DNA of 64,000 nucleotides from DASXPG01 sp036493755. Its GTDB lineage: Bacteria; Gemmatimonadota; Gemmatimonadetes; Gemmatimonadales; JACORV01. A program made the position numbers and the translations under genes. The notes under the pieces are model-generated. The model was not told the origin of the DNA. It did not search any database and worked only from the letters and a program-made list of their open reading frames with translations. The DNA lies in the NCBI GenBank assembly GCA_036493755.1, contig DASXPG010000028.1, forward strand, positions 1 through 64,000, read 5' to 3'. Positions 1 to 9,255 of this stretch are shown here, one piece after another. The stretch's first letter is position 1. Each line of letters begins with the position of its first letter.

Positions 1-1398
1 ACCAGCGACCTCGCGGGTGACGGCACCACCACCGCGACCGTGCTGGCGCAGGCGATTTTCCGCGAAGGCCTGAAGAACGTCACCGCCGGCATCAACCCGA
101 TGGCGATCAAGCGCGGCATCGACCAGGCGGTGGAGACGGTCGTCGCGGAGCTGAAGAAGATGTCGGTGCCGAGCAAGGGCAAGAAGGCGATCGCCCAGGT
201 CGGCTCGATTTCGGCGAACAACGACAAGGAGATCGGCGACCTGATCGCCGAGGCGATGGAAAAGGTCGGCAACGACGGCGTGATCACGGTCGAGGAGGCC
301 AAGGGCCTGGCGACCGAGTTGGAGACCGTGGACGGCATGCAGTTCGACCGCGGCTATCTCTCGCCCTACTTCGTCACCGATCCCGACAAGATGGAAGGCA
401 TCCTCGAGGACGCCCTGATCCTGATCCACGACAAGAAGATCAGCGCGATGAAGGACCTGCTCCCGGTCCTCGAGAAGGTCGCCCAGTCGGGCAAGCCTCT
501 CCTCATCATCGCCGAAGACGTCGAGGGTGAGGCGCTGGCCACGCTGGTCGTCAACAAGCTGCGTGGCACGCTGAAGGTCTGCGCAGTGAAGGCGCCCGGC
601 TTCGGCGACCGCCGCAAGGAAATGCTGCGCGACATCTCGGTGCTGACCGGCGGCAACGTCATCAGCGAGGAAGTCGGCTTCAAGCTCGAGAACGCGGTCC
701 TCGCCGATCTCGGCAAGGCCAAGCGTGTGGTGGTGGACAAGGACAACACGACGATCGTCGACGGAGCCGGCAAGCGGCAGGCGATCGAAGGCCGCATCGG
801 CGAAATCCGCTCGGCCATCGACAAGTCCACCTCGGACTACGACAAGGAGAAGCTGCAGGAGCGTCTGGCGAAGCTCGCCGGCGGCGTGGCGATCATCAAC
901 GTCGGTGCCGCGACCGAGACCGAGATGAAGGAAAAGAAGGCCCGTGTCGAGGACGCGCTGCACGCGACCCGCGCGGCCGTTGAAGAGGGCATCGTCCCCG
1001 GCGGCGGCGTCGCGCTGCTCCGGGCCCAGGCGGTGCTCGGCAAGTTCAAGGGCGACAGCGACGAGAAGATCGGCGTCGACATCGTCCGCCGCGCGCTCGA
1101 AGAGCCGATCCGCATCATCACGTTCAATGCGGGTGCCGAAGGCTCGATCATCATCGAGAAGGTGCGCGAGTCGAAGGAAAAGAACTTCGGCTACAACGCG
1201 CTGACCGGGGAGTTCGAAGACCTGGTTGCCGCGGGCGTCATCGACCCGACCAAGGTGACCCGCACCGCGCTGCAGAACGCGGCGTCGATCGCGGGCCTCC
1301 TGCTGACGACCGAGTGCGTCGTGGTCGAGCGGAAGGAAGAGAAGTCCTCCGCTCCGGCTGGTGGTGGCCCGGGCGCCGGCATGGGCGGGATGTACTAG
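1..1398 (+). CDS. groL: Chaperonin GroEL (5' truncated by window edge)
   Basis: Large subunit of the cytosolic ATP-driven folding chamber that works with GroES. The window opens in frame inside the equatorial ATP-binding domain: the first residues read TSDLAGDGTTTATVLAQA, the conserved phosphate-binding segment, so about 80 N-terminal residues lie outside. 465 residues remain and cover the rest of the equatorial, intermediate and apical domains. The protein ends in the Gly/Met-rich tail GAGMGGMY typical of the family. A hairpin terminator follows. groES cannot be seen; it would normally lie just upstream. Identification is secure. Confidence 0.98.
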   Translation, partial: TSDLAGDGTTTATVLAQAIFREGLKNVTAGINPMAIKRGIDQAVETVVAELKKMSVPSKGKKAIAQVGSISANNDKEIGDLIAEAMEKVGNDGVITVEEAKGLATELETVDGMQFDRGYLSPYFVTDPDKMEGILEDALILIHDKKISAMKDLLPVLEKVAQSGKPLLIIAEDVEGEALATLVVNKLRGTLKVCAVKAPGFGDRRKEMLRDISVLTGGNVISEEVGFKLENAVLADLGKAKRVVVDKDNTTIVDGAGKRQAIEGRIGEIRSAIDKSTSDYDKEKLQERLAKLAGGVAIINVGAATETEMKEKKARVEDALHATRAAVEEGIVPGGGVALLRAQAVLGKFKGDSDEKIGVDIVRRALEEPIRIITFNAGAEGSIIIEKVRESKEKNFGYNALTGEFEDLVAAGVIDPTKVTRTALQNAASIAGLLLTTECVVVERKEEKSSAPAGGGPGAGMGGMY

Positions 1399-1409
1399 GA
1401 GCGTTGGCC

Positions 1410-1444
1410 GTTAACTGTTGACCGTTAACGGTTGACGGTGACCG
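1410..1444. repeat. Five-unit 7-bp array (GTYRACN) after groL
   Basis: Five consecutive 7-mers: GTTAACT, GTTGACC, GTTAACG, GTTGACG, GTGACCG. The array starts 11 bp after the groL stop and precedes its terminator. The same 5 x 7 bp design recurs at 14977, 33850, 37816 and 63205. The function is unknown. Confidence 0.8.
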
Positions 1445-1455
1445 TAGAATGCAGG

Positions 1456-1481
1456 CGGCCCCGGAGAGTTCCGGGGCCGTT
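1456..1481 (+). terminator. Rho-independent terminator of groL
   Basis: A perfect 10-bp stem, CGGCCCCGGA (1456-1465) with TCCGGGGCCG (1470-1479), closes a GAGT loop. Only a short, interrupted T stretch (TTCTGCTTG) follows, so termination may be partial. It lies between groL and the next gene on the same strand. Confidence 0.75.
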
Positions 1482-1543
1482 CTGCTTGTGGGACACCACG
1501 GGCGCGCCTATCCTCTATTGAGTACTTCCATCCGGAGGTATGC

Positions 1544-2212
1544 ATGCGCGCCGCCTGCCTGACGATTCTCGTTTCCTCTCTGGTCGCCGCCGCGCCCGCA
1601 TCGGCGCAGTCGTTCGGAGACACCACCCGCTTCGGCGCTCACATCATGCATCTGCGGGAGCAGGGGAGAACTCTCCGGCTCGAGCTGAGCAGCCCGGCCT
1701 ACGGCGCGCTCTTTCGTCTCGTGGACGGCGAGCCGGCGCGCCTCGTGGATACGCGCGACTACGCGGCGGGAACGGCGATCTTGCGCGTGCCGATGGTGCT
1801 GCTCGAGGGCCAGACCGAACATCGGTACACACCTGGCGGAATCACCCGGACCGGAGCGGACGCGGGCTCGGAAGGCACCCGCGATGCCCGGGCCGCGGCG
1901 ACCTGCATGAAGACGAGCGAGGTTCCCGCCACCACCGACGCCAGACCCGGTCAGTCGCAGACACCCGCTCCGGTCTGTGCCACGTCCGGTCCGGCGATGC
2001 ACTCGCACTCGACCACGGTGCAGTCCACACCCGAGTACCAGCGCGATCGCTTGCTCCTGGTGCTCTCGGATCATCCGATCGACGGCGCCGCGCTCGCCCA
2101 TCGGCTCGGCCAGGCTCCGTTCGCATCGGCCAATGCCGCGATGCGCGAGCTGCCCGCGCTGGTGAGCGGCGACTCCTCGACGGCCTGGGCCGCCTACCTG
2201 GTGCGCCGCTGA
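1544..2212 (+). CDS. Secreted protein of unknown function
   Basis: 222 residues. The start at 1544 is chosen because a GGAGG box (1534-1538) lies 5 nt upstream and the protein then opens with a classical Sec signal peptide: MRAACL, a hydrophobic core ILVSSLVAA, then PASAQS as the likely cleavage site. The mature part has no domain I recognise. Its N-terminal half looks like a small beta-rich domain, and it holds a few Cys residues and His/Ser-rich stretches. It stands alone between the groL terminator and the HEAT/HD-GYP pair. Export to the periplasm or beyond is the only supported statement. Confidence 0.72.
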   Translation: MRAACLTILVSSLVAAAPASAQSFGDTTRFGAHIMHLREQGRTLRLELSSPAYGALFRLVDGEPARLVDTRDYAAGTAILRVPMVLLEGQTEHRYTPGGITRTGADAGSEGTRDARAAATCMKTSEVPATTDARPGQSQTPAPVCATSGPAMHSHSTTVQSTPEYQRDRLLLVLSDHPIDGAALAHRLGQAPFASANAAMRELPALVSGDSSTAWAAYLVRR

Positions 2213-2291
2213 GCACGAAGTACGCCCCGGAGTGACCCGCGTCACGCCTTTCCCGCTGGCGGGCCCCGGCGCGGCTTCTATCTTTTAGCCA

Positions 2292-4556
2292 GTGACCGAA
2301 CCATCGGCTTCTCCCGGTCCCGCCCCTTCCGCACCTCCCGGGGCGGCTGGCGGTGCGCGCGCGAGTGAGAAGCGTGCGACACTGCCGCGTGAGCTGGCCG
2401 ATTTCCTGATCGAATTCTCGATCGCGCTCCACAAGCACGCGATGTACCCCGGCGGTCACCCGACGCTGGGCCCGGCGGCCGAGGGGGTGGCGCGGCGCCT
2501 CGACAGCCTGCTGCTCGAGCGCGGGACGCTGTCCCTGGGCGTCGCCCGCGAGCAGCTGATCATCGAAGGTGTCGCCACCGATCCGCGCAACCCGGTGCTG
2601 AAGGACCTCGCGGACCGGCTCCATCGCCACCACCTCGGCGCGATTTCCTTCCATCGCGGCGTGTCGCCGTTCGAGCTCGAGGAGGCGCTGAAGGTCGTCG
2701 CCACCGATGCCGACCGCGGCGCCGACCCGATCGGCCTGCGCCAGTCGGGCAACATTCCCAGCTGGAAACACCTCCAGCTCTTCCCGCTGACCTTCGACCG
2801 GCTGGAGCTGGTCGGCGGGCCGGATGAGGATGACGGTGGCGGTTCCACGGTCACCGGTGGGCGCGGCGCGCAGCTGTGGGTCGGGTTGGCGCGCGCGGCG
2901 CTCGCCTCCGAAGACGTGGGCAGCGGCACCGCGAGGAAGCCCAGGGCGCAGGTCAAGCCGCCCGAGCCCCACGCCTTCCGCGCCAACCTGGGGCCCGCGG
3001 AGCCGATGAGCGACGCCGAAATCGCGGAGACGTTAGGCGCCGCCGCCGGGCCCGATGAAGTCGAAGCCGGCGCCGCCGAGCCCGCGGCGGTGGCGCGGGC
3101 GATCGAACAGCACGAGCGCGGCACGGCCTACGACCAGGTGATCGTGGGCTACCTGCTCCAGAGCGCCGAGCTGCTCAAGCAGGGCGGCCAGGGCTCGCTC
3201 GCCCTCAAGAAGAAGATGAGCAAGCTGATTTCGTCGCTCGACGACAACACCCGGTCGCGGCTGCTGGAAATGTCCGGCGACAAGCGCCAGCGCAACCGTT
3301 TCATTCTCGACGCCTCGCAGGGAATGTCGATGGACGCCGTGGTGGACCTGGTCAACGCCGCGGCGTCGGGAAACGGTTCGCCCATCTCTTCGTCCATGCT
3401 GCGCATGCTGCAGAAGCTCAGCCTGCACGCCGAGCGCGGCTCGGCGCCCCGGCGCACCATGGCCGAATCGGCGATCCGCGAGCAGATCTCCGAGCTGGTG
3501 CAAGGCTGGGAGCTGGCCGACCCGAACCCCGACGGCTATTCGGCGGCGCTCCAGAAGATGTCGATGTCGGCGCCGACGCTGGTGGTCGCCGAAGAAGCGG
3601 CGTTCGCTCCCGAGGCCGAGCGGATGGTGAAGATGTCGATCGAGACCGGCGGCGTGGGCGACCCGCTGGAGCGCGCCATTGGTGACATCGTGGCGTCGGG
3701 GAAGATTCTGAACCTGGTGGCGATGCTCGATGGCGCGCCGAGGCAGAATGACGCGACGAAGCGCATTCGCGACCGTGTCGAGGATCCCTCGATGATGCGC
3801 GCCGCCCTGGCGGCGCAGCCGGTGGACTTCGACCTGGTGGACCAGCTGATCTCGGCCAACCGCGACCGTGCCACCGGGCCGATGCTCGATGTGCTGACCG
3901 AATCGGAGTCGCGAACCCTGCGCCGCGCCCTGATCGATCGCCTCATCCGCATGCCCGATCTGGTGCGTCCGCACCTCGCGTCCCGGGTGAACGACGAGCG
4001 CTGGTACGTCACCCGCAACATTCTCTTCATCGCCGCCGAGCTGCCGGGGACGCCGCTCGCCGTCGACGCCACCCCTTTCCGCCAGCACCCCGACTGGCGG
4101 GTCCGCCGCGAGGCGCTGCGGGTCCTCTTCCGCCACGCCGAGGAGCGAACCCGGGCCATCTGCACCGCGCTCTCCGACGAAGACCCGCGGCTCAAGCAGC
4201 TCGCCCTCAATGCCGTGGTCGAGGGCGGTTGCCCCGAGCCGGCGGTGCCGATCCTGGTGTCGATCGCCTCCGACGAAGAGAACGACAGCGAGCTGCGCGT
4301 CGGCGCCATCAAGGCCCTGGGCACCAAGGGCGGAACGTTGCCCCTCGAAGCGCTGCTCAAGCTGACCGAGATCAAGCGGCGGAGCATCATCGACGTCGTC
4401 TCCGGCAGCAGCGCCAGCGCCGAATTTCTCGCCGCCATCACCGCGTTAGGCGCCTTGCGCGCCGAGACGCGGGCCCGCGAGCGGCTCGACCTCATTGCCA
4501 GAGGCCGGGATCCCGGTGCGGCCAGGGCCGCCGCCGACGCCTTGAGGGGTGCATGA
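2292..4556 (+). CDS. HEAT-repeat protein with an N-terminal module shared with the next gene
   Basis: 754 residues, GTG start. A TATCTT hexamer at 2279-2284 sits so close upstream that the mRNA could be nearly leaderless. Residues about 35-140 hold a YPGGHP-containing module that resembles the N terminus of the following HD-GYP-like protein (YPEGHP, with similar spacing of later hydrophobic blocks). An Ala/Pro/Glu-rich linker follows, and the C-terminal third (about 560-750) is HEAT-like helical repeats such as DWRVRREALRVLF and DPRLKQLALNAVVEGG. No signal peptide or membrane segment is seen. The stop overlaps the next start as ATGA, so the two proteins are probably made in a fixed ratio and may interact. 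The function is unknown; a signalling scaffold is a reasonable guess. Confidence 0.8.
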   Translation: MTEPSASPGPAPSAPPGAAGGARASEKRATLPRELADFLIEFSIALHKHAMYPGGHPTLGPAAEGVARRLDSLLLERGTLSLGVAREQLIIEGVATDPRNPVLKDLADRLHRHHLGAISFHRGVSPFELEEALKVVATDADRGADPIGLRQSGNIPSWKHLQLFPLTFDRLELVGGPDEDDGGGSTVTGGRGAQLWVGLARAALASEDVGSGTARKPRAQVKPPEPHAFRANLGPAEPMSDAEIAETLGAAAGPDEVEAGAAEPAAVARAIEQHERGTAYDQVIVGYLLQSAELLKQGGQGSLALKKKMSKLISSLDDNTRSRLLEMSGDKRQRNRFILDASQGMSMDAVVDLVNAAASGNGSPISSSMLRMLQKLSLHAERGSAPRRTMAESAIREQISELVQGWELADPNPDGYSAALQKMSMSAPTLVVAEEAAFAPEAERMVKMSIETGGVGDPLERAIGDIVASGKILNLVAMLDGAPRQNDATKRIRDRVEDPSMMRAALAAQPVDFDLVDQLISANRDRATGPMLDVLTESESRTLRRALIDRLIRMPDLVRPHLASRVNDERWYVTRNILFIAAELPGTPLAVDATPFRQHPDWRVRREALRVLFRHAEERTRAICTALSDEDPRLKQLALNAVVEGGCPEPAVPILVSIASDEENDSELRVGAIKALGTKGGTLPLEALLKLTEIKRRSIIDVVSGSSASAEFLAAITALGALRAETRARERLDLIARGRDPGAARAAADALRGA

Positions 4557-5815
4557 CCGGCACCGAGCTGGCTCCCCTCGCGGTTCGATTCCTCAACGCC
4601 TTCGCCCGCGCCCTCTCGACCATGACGCTCTATCCCGAGGGCCATCCGGAGCGGGAAGGGATCATCGATACCGCGCACGAAGCGCTGCGCGCCGTCCAGG
4701 CCATGGATCGGCGGGCCTCCTTCTCCTTCCTCGGCGACGAGGTCATTCTCGGCCAGCGCCCCATCCGAGAATTGCGCGGCTGGGACTGGAGCCAGCGGCT
4801 GGCGTCGGCGGGGATTCAGCGGCTCGAGTTCGAGACCGAGGTGACGCGCGAGGAATTCGAAAGCTTCATGAGCGAGGCGCTCGCGCGTCTGACCCTGTCG
4901 GCGCTCCAGCAGCAGGCGCCCGCCAGCAGCGCCGGCATCTCGGGTCCCATCAAGTTCGGCTCGGTCGGCATCCGCGAGCAGTACAGCGACGAAGAGATCG
5001 CCACCGCGAGCATCGATCTGTCGCTCGACGAGGAAGCGGAGACGGTGCGCTGGCTCCACGACGAGGCCCAGCGGGACAATGGCCTGCAGCTGGCCGAGGT
5101 CAGCGCCGTGGTCAGCTCGCTGGCGTCCGCGATGCACGGCGACCAGGCCATCGTGCTGCCGCTGCTCCAGATTCGCCGCTACGACCAGTACACCACCACG
5201 CACTCGCTGAACGTCTGCGTCCTGGCGATGGGTCTCGCCGAATGGATGGGCCTGGGCGCGCGCGACGTGCGCGCCTTCGGCACCTCGGGGCTGCTCCACG
5301 ACATCGGCAAGATCCGGATTCCCAGCGAAATCCTGAACAAGGCGGGCCGCCTAGAGCCTAACGAGCGCCAGATCATGAACGCCCACCCAGTCGAGGGGGC
5401 GAAGATCATCATCAGCTCGGCGGAGAAGCTCGACCTGGCGGCGGTGGTGGCCTACGAGCACCACATCATGCTCAACGGCGGCGGTTATCCGACCTTCGAT
5501 TATCCCCGCGATTGCCACCAGGCCAGCAAGCTGGTACACGTCTGCGATGTGTACGACGCGTTGCGCACCAACCGTCCCTACCGCGCCGCCTGGCATTCAT
5601 CGAAGGTGCTGGCCTATCTCGAAGAGCGGTCGGGAACCGAGTTCGATCCCGACGCCACCCGCGCCTTCGTCAAGATGATGGGGGAATGGGAACCAAAGGT
5701 GGCGTCACTGGCGGGCGAAGAAAGTGCACCCGATTCTATCCTTGTCTCTCCTGTCTCTCCTGTCTCTCCCGTCTCTCCTGCCTCTCCTGTTTCTCCCGTC
5801 TCACCTCAGGGGTAG
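4553..5815 (+). CDS. HD-GYP-like phosphohydrolase domain protein
   Basis: 420 residues from the ATG that overlaps the upstream stop (ATGA). N-terminal module (about 1-110) related to that of the HEAT protein. The C-terminal HD domain has HDIGKIRIP (H249, D250) and a second half with EHHIMLNGGGYP (H303, H304) and DVYDALRTNRPYR. Family knowledge: HD-GYP domains hydrolyse cyclic di-GMP. Here the usual HHE..DGxGYP reads HHIM.NGGGYP, so the Glu and Asp of the motif are missing and activity is uncertain. The last ~22 residues are SPV/SPA repeats encoded by a 9-bp tandem array that runs to the stop. The 3' end overlaps the convergent MBL gene by 15 bp. Confidence 0.88.
   Translation: MTGTELAPLAVRFLNAFARALSTMTLYPEGHPEREGIIDTAHEALRAVQAMDRRASFSFLGDEVILGQRPIRELRGWDWSQRLASAGIQRLEFETEVTREEFESFMSEALARLTLSALQQQAPASSAGISGPIKFGSVGIREQYSDEEIATASIDLSLDEEAETVRWLHDEAQRDNGLQLAEVSAVVSSLASAMHGDQAIVLPLLQIRRYDQYTTTHSLNVCVLAMGLAEWMGLGARDVRAFGTSGLLHDIGKIRIPSEILNKAGRLEPNERQIMNAHPVEGAKIIISSAEKLDLAAVVAYEHHIMLNGGGYPTFDYPRDCHQASKLVHVCDVYDALRTNRPYRAAWHSSKVLAYLEERSGTEFDPDATRAFVKMMGEWEPKVASLAGEESAPDSILVSPVSPVSPVSPASPVSPVSPQG
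5744..5806. repeat. 9-bp tandem array (GTCTCTCCT) at the end of the HD-GYP gene
   Basis: Seven imperfect 9-mers related to GTCTCTCCT. They encode the SPV-type tail of the HD-GYP protein and reach into the overlap with the convergent walJ-like gene, where the opposite strand encodes the last residue of that protein. Confidence 0.85.
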
Positions 5816-6610
5816 AACGAGCTGCTGGAGCGAGGCGCCGACATCGAATGAGTCGGTCGGCTGATCCTGCGTAGCGACGACGACGATTCCCGAGAAGGCG
5901 GTGCCGCGAAGCGCCGCCTTCGTGGTTTCCAGCGCCAGCGTCGGCATGTTGCAATGCTCGGAGAGATGCGCGAGCACCACCACGGCGAGCCCGGGATGGG
6001 CCACATCACTGATGAGGCGCGCCGCTTCGTTATTGCTCAAGTGTCCGGCGCGGCCGGCGATGCGCGCCCGCACGCTCGGCGGATAATCGCTGGAGCGCAG
6101 CAGCACCTCGTCATGGTTCGATTCGATGATCAGCGCGTCGAGGCCGCGGAAGGCGTGGCGCAGCGCGGCGGTCGGCGAGCCGACGTCGTAGGCGACGCCC
6201 AGCCGGCGGCCGTCGGGATCTTCGACGATGAGCATCACCGGCTCGCGCGCATCGTGCGCCGTGGGGAACGCGGTCAGCCGCCACGAACCCATCAGCATCG
6301 GCCGCGCCGGAAACAGCGGCATCCGTGTCGTGGATTCGTGCAGGTGAACGCCGACCGCGGCGAGCGTCCCGGCGCTGGCCGCCACGGGGATTCCCCAGGT
6401 GCGCGAGGCCCGCGCCACGCCGCGGCAGTGATCGCCGTGCTCGTGGGTCAGCGCGATTCCCTGGATCCTGTCTGTGGCGCACCCGGCCCGCTCCAGCCGG
6501 CCGGCCAGCTCCTTCAGATGAAAGCCGGCGTCGATGAGCAGCGCGGCATTGCCCGACTCGACCAGCACCGCGTTGCCGCGGCTTCCCGACCCGAGCACCG
6601 TCAGGCGCAT
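5801..6610 (-). CDS. walJ: MBL-fold metallohydrolase, WalJ/YycJ type
   Basis: 269 residues. Start chosen at 6610, where MRLTVLGSGSRGNAVLVESG matches the usual N terminus of the family; the open frame extends upstream but that part is antisense to the next gene. Metallo-beta-lactamase motif THEHGDH with metal ligands H56, H58, D60 and H61, and later NHD and HLS/HC motifs (ESNHDEVLL, AGHLSNNEAA). Family knowledge: YycJ/WalJ proteins are phosphodiesterase-like and are linked to DNA repair or cell-wall coordination. It is last in the operon running from 9609 and overlaps the GlmU-like gene by 10 bp. Confidence 0.88.
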   Translation of the reverse strand: MRLTVLGSGSRGNAVLVESGNAALLIDAGFHLKELAGRLERAGCATDRIQGIALTHEHGDHCRGVARASRTWGIPVAASAGTLAAVGVHLHESTTRMPLFPARPMLMGSWRLTAFPTAHDAREPVMLIVEDPDGRRLGVAYDVGSPTAALRHAFRGLDALIIESNHDEVLLRSSDYPPSVRARIAGRAGHLSNNEAARLISDVAHPGLAVVVLAHLSEHCNMPTLALETTKAALRGTAFSGIVVVATQDQPTDSFDVGASLQQLVLPLR

Positions 6611-7809
6611 GGCTTCCCCGTGCAGTGAGCCCAGATCGAGGCGAGATAGCGCTTCATGCGGTCGTCGAATTCCACGTTGCGCCGCGACAGCACCTTGGCG
6701 GCGGTCTGGGCGAAGATCTGGCAATCGACCACCTTGCCGGCTTCGTCGGTTCCCCACGCAAACGGTTTGACCGCGCTCTCGGGGCGCTTGCTCCCGAAGA
6801 TATTCGCCCCGGTTCCGATCACGCAGCCCGTCGGCAGCATCGTGCCGATCGCCGTCTTCACGTGATCGCCGACCAGCGCGCCGAGAAACTGCATCCCGGT
6901 GTCGATGCGCTGGCCGCCGAGCTGGAGGCGGACGCTGCCGTAGGTGTTCTTGAGGTTCGAGTTGATCGTGCCGGCACCGAGATTCGCCCAGCGTCCGACG
7001 ATCGTGTGCCCCAGGAATCCGTCGTGCGCCTTGTTGGAGTAGCCGAGAAAGATCGAGTTCGACACCTCACCGTGGACCACGCACCTCGGCCCGATGCTCG
7101 CTTCCCGCAGCTGTCCCCCGACGATCCTCGTCCCGCGGCCGATGACCAGCGGTCCCGCGAGCCTCACGAAGGTCCGGATCTCGGCGCCTTCCTGGATCCA
7201 GATCGGTCCGTTGCGGGTGTCGAAGACCACCATCGGCTCGACCAGCGCGCCGTCGGCGACGAGCAGGCTCTCGGGCGGGCCAAGGACGGTGCAGCCGGCG
7301 GGAATCCGTCCGCCCTCGTGATCGTCGAGCACGGCGTTGACGTCGGCGCGGAGGGTCTCGAGGAGATCGGCGACGATTTCCCACACCCCGGTGAGCCGCT
7401 TGCCGGGCAGAACCAGCGCCGGCCAGCTCGCGGGAATGTTTTTCGGTCCCTTCCAGTCGGCACCGGAGCGGACCTGGGCGCCGATGACCTCGCCGGCGCT
7501 GTCGGTGAGCCTGACGCCCGGCGCATCGGCGAGACTCGTGAGATCCGGCCGCTCCTGGCCGGGCACGAATGTCGAGCGCAGGATGAGAGAGCTGCGCGCC
7601 TCGGGCGCCGAGACGACGGGCGGCGCACCAGGATCCGAGAAATCGGCCAGGTGCGGCGCCGCGAGATGCCCGGCGACGGCGCCGCAGACCTGCTCGACCC
7701 GCTCACGCAGCAGCCATGCGCCATGGCGCAGCTCGCCGATGGGACGCGACTCGGTGAAAGGCAGAAAGCGCGGGACGTCGGCGGGGTCGTCGTAGAGATA
7801 GACCGGCAT
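6601..7809 (-). CDS. GlmU-like putative sugar nucleotidyltransferase with left-handed beta-helix
   Basis: 402 residues, opening MPVYLYDDPADVPRFLPFTE. It resembles the alternative GlmU-like family (annotated as UDP-GlcNAc diphosphorylase/glucosamine-1-phosphate acetyltransferase in Bacteroidetes and relatives) rather than E. coli GlmU: the N-terminal half lacks an obvious LAAGxGTRM loop. The C-terminal half (about 235-350) is a hexapeptide left-handed helix, with stretches such as GPLVIGRGTRIVGG, HTIVGRWANLGAGT and HVKTAIGTMLPTG. The expected role is making UDP-GlcNAc or a related nucleotide sugar for the envelope. The start overlaps the manC stop by 1 bp and the end overlaps walJ by 10 bp. 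Confidence 0.82.
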   Translation of the reverse strand: MPVYLYDDPADVPRFLPFTESRPIGELRHGAWLLRERVEQVCGAVAGHLAAPHLADFSDPGAPPVVSAPEARSSLILRSTFVPGQERPDLTSLADAPGVRLTDSAGEVIGAQVRSGADWKGPKNIPASWPALVLPGKRLTGVWEIVADLLETLRADVNAVLDDHEGGRIPAGCTVLGPPESLLVADGALVEPMVVFDTRNGPIWIQEGAEIRTFVRLAGPLVIGRGTRIVGGQLREASIGPRCVVHGEVSNSIFLGYSNKAHDGFLGHTIVGRWANLGAGTINSNLKNTYGSVRLQLGGQRIDTGMQFLGALVGDHVKTAIGTMLPTGCVIGTGANIFGSKRPESAVKPFAWGTDEAGKVVDCQIFAQTAAKVLSRRNVEFDDRMKRYLASIWAHCTGKPCA

Positions 7810-8843
7810 CAGGCTCCGCGCTCTCCGGCGAGATCCCGCGGCAGCTTGTCGAGAAGCTTCTTGAGATCGGGGGCCTTCGCCGCCGTCGTCACCAGGGTGA
7901 CGCCGTGCGCGCGCACCACCACCGCGCCTTCGATGCCGAACACGACCGTCGGGCCATCCTCACTCCAGACCACGCAGTCCTTCGCATCGACCAGGTGCGC
8001 CATCCCCACGGCGATGTTGCCCGCGGCATCGGCGTTACGCACGCGGCGGAGCGCGGCCCACGAGCCGACGTCGTCCCAGAGGAAGCTTCCTTCGATCACG
8101 GCGCCGCGGCTGGTCCGTTCGAAAAGCCCGACGTCGATGCTGACCGGCTTCAGCGCCTTGAAGGCCGCCGCGGCGTCGCCCTTCTCGAAGAGCGGGAGGG
8201 CCGGCGCCAGCTCCGGCGTGTGCGCCACCAGCTCGGCCTTGAGCCGCGCCGCGGTCCAGGCGAAGAGGCCGGTGTTCCAGAGCGCTCCCTCGGTGATCAG
8301 CCTGCGCGCGGCGTCCTCCGTCGGTTTCTCGACGAAGCGGGCGATGCGCTTGCCGGTGCCTAACGGCTTGCCGGGGACGATGTAGCCGTAGCCGGTCTCG
8401 GGACGCACCGGCGTGGCGCCGACGGTCACCAGCACATCCTCGCTCTCGGCCAGCTCGATCGCGCGGGTCGCGGCGGCACGGAATCGCTCGGCATCGCCGA
8501 CCGCCCAGTCGGCGTGCATCGACAGCACCGACGCGGCGCTGTCGGCCTGCGCGGCGTGCGCCGTGGCCCAGGCAAGCGCCGGCGCGGTGGACGCGGCCCG
8601 CGGCTCGGCCAGCACATTTTCGGGCGGCAGCATCGGCAGCGCGTTACGGGTCGTCGCCTGGAGCGTCTTCGACGTGACGATCAGCACCCGTTGCGCGGGA
8701 ATGAGCGGCAGAATGCGGCGCACCGCGTCGAGCAGGAGCGATTCGGAGCCGGCGAGATTGAGGAACTGCTTGGGTGCGGTCGCGCTCGAAAGAGGCCAGA
8801 AGCGGGAGCCGACGCCGCCGGCCAGGACGACGGCCCAGCGCAT
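7809..8843 (-). CDS. manC: Mannose-1-phosphate guanylyltransferase
   Basis: 344 residues. It makes GDP-mannose from mannose-1-phosphate and GTP. Visible motifs are the nucleotide loop VVLAGGVGSRFWPLS (about 5-19), KQFLNL, the substrate motif FVEKP and WNTGLFAW. Length fits a single-domain guanylyltransferase without the phosphomannose isomerase half found in bifunctional AlgA/ManC enzymes. It sits between a receiver protein and the GlmU-like gene in a nucleotide-sugar operon, which suggests polysaccharide or glycan supply under regulatory control. Confidence 0.93.
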   Translation of the reverse strand: MRWAVVLAGGVGSRFWPLSSATAPKQFLNLAGSESLLLDAVRRILPLIPAQRVLIVTSKTLQATTRNALPMLPPENVLAEPRAASTAPALAWATAHAAQADSAASVLSMHADWAVGDAERFRAAATRAIELAESEDVLVTVGATPVRPETGYGYIVPGKPLGTGKRIARFVEKPTEDAARRLITEGALWNTGLFAWTAARLKAELVAHTPELAPALPLFEKGDAAAAFKALKPVSIDVGLFERTSRGAVIEGSFLWDDVGSWAALRRVRNADAAGNIAVGMAHLVDAKDCVVWSEDGPTVVFGIEGAVVVRAHGVTLVTTAAKAPDLKKLLDKLPRDLAGERGA

Positions 8844-8844
8844 C

Positions 8845-9255
8845 TCAGCCCTCTCCGCCGATTTCGGCGTCGGGATCGTCGCCCAGCAGTCCGGCGATCT
8901 GGCGGTAAAGCTTCTTGGGCGAGAACGGCTTGGTGATGATCGCCGCGGCGCCCTTCTCGCGCGCTTCTTCGACCTGGCCGATCTGGCCGGCCGCGGTGAG
9001 CACGACCATCGGAATCTTCGCCAGCCGCGCGTCCTTGCGGGCCTGAACGAGAAACTCGACGCCGGTCATGCCGGGCATGTTGAGATCCACGAGGACGCAG
9101 TCGATGTCGGTGTGCTGGCCGAGCGCGACGAGCCCCGCGGCGCCGTCGGGCGCCAGCGAGACCTTGTAGGGCCCGCGCTCGAATTGCATCCGCACGATTC
9201 GGCCGATGTGGGGTTCGTCATCGACGACGAGCAAATGGTGGGACGGTCCAGCCAC
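8845..9255 (-). CDS. Single-domain response regulator (receiver)
   Basis: 136 residues, GTG start that directly abuts the upstream TAG stop. A CheY-like receiver: acidic pair D12/D13 in LLVVDDEPHIG, phospho-acceptor D57 in LVDLNMPGMTG, the Thr in VVLTAAG and the Lys in ITKPFSPKKL. No output domain follows, so it must act by protein contact. No histidine kinase is adjacent; the nearest in the window is at 11588. Its place between a Roadblock/LC7 protein and sugar nucleotidyltransferases recalls signalling modules in which a small GTPase regulator is coupled to a receiver. Confidence 0.93.
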   Translation of the reverse strand: MAGPSHHLLVVDDEPHIGRIVRMQFERGPYKVSLAPDGAAGLVALGQHTDIDCVLVDLNMPGMTGVEFLVQARKDARLAKIPMVVLTAAGQIGQVEEAREKGAAAIITKPFSPKKLYRQIAGLLGDDPDAEIGGEG

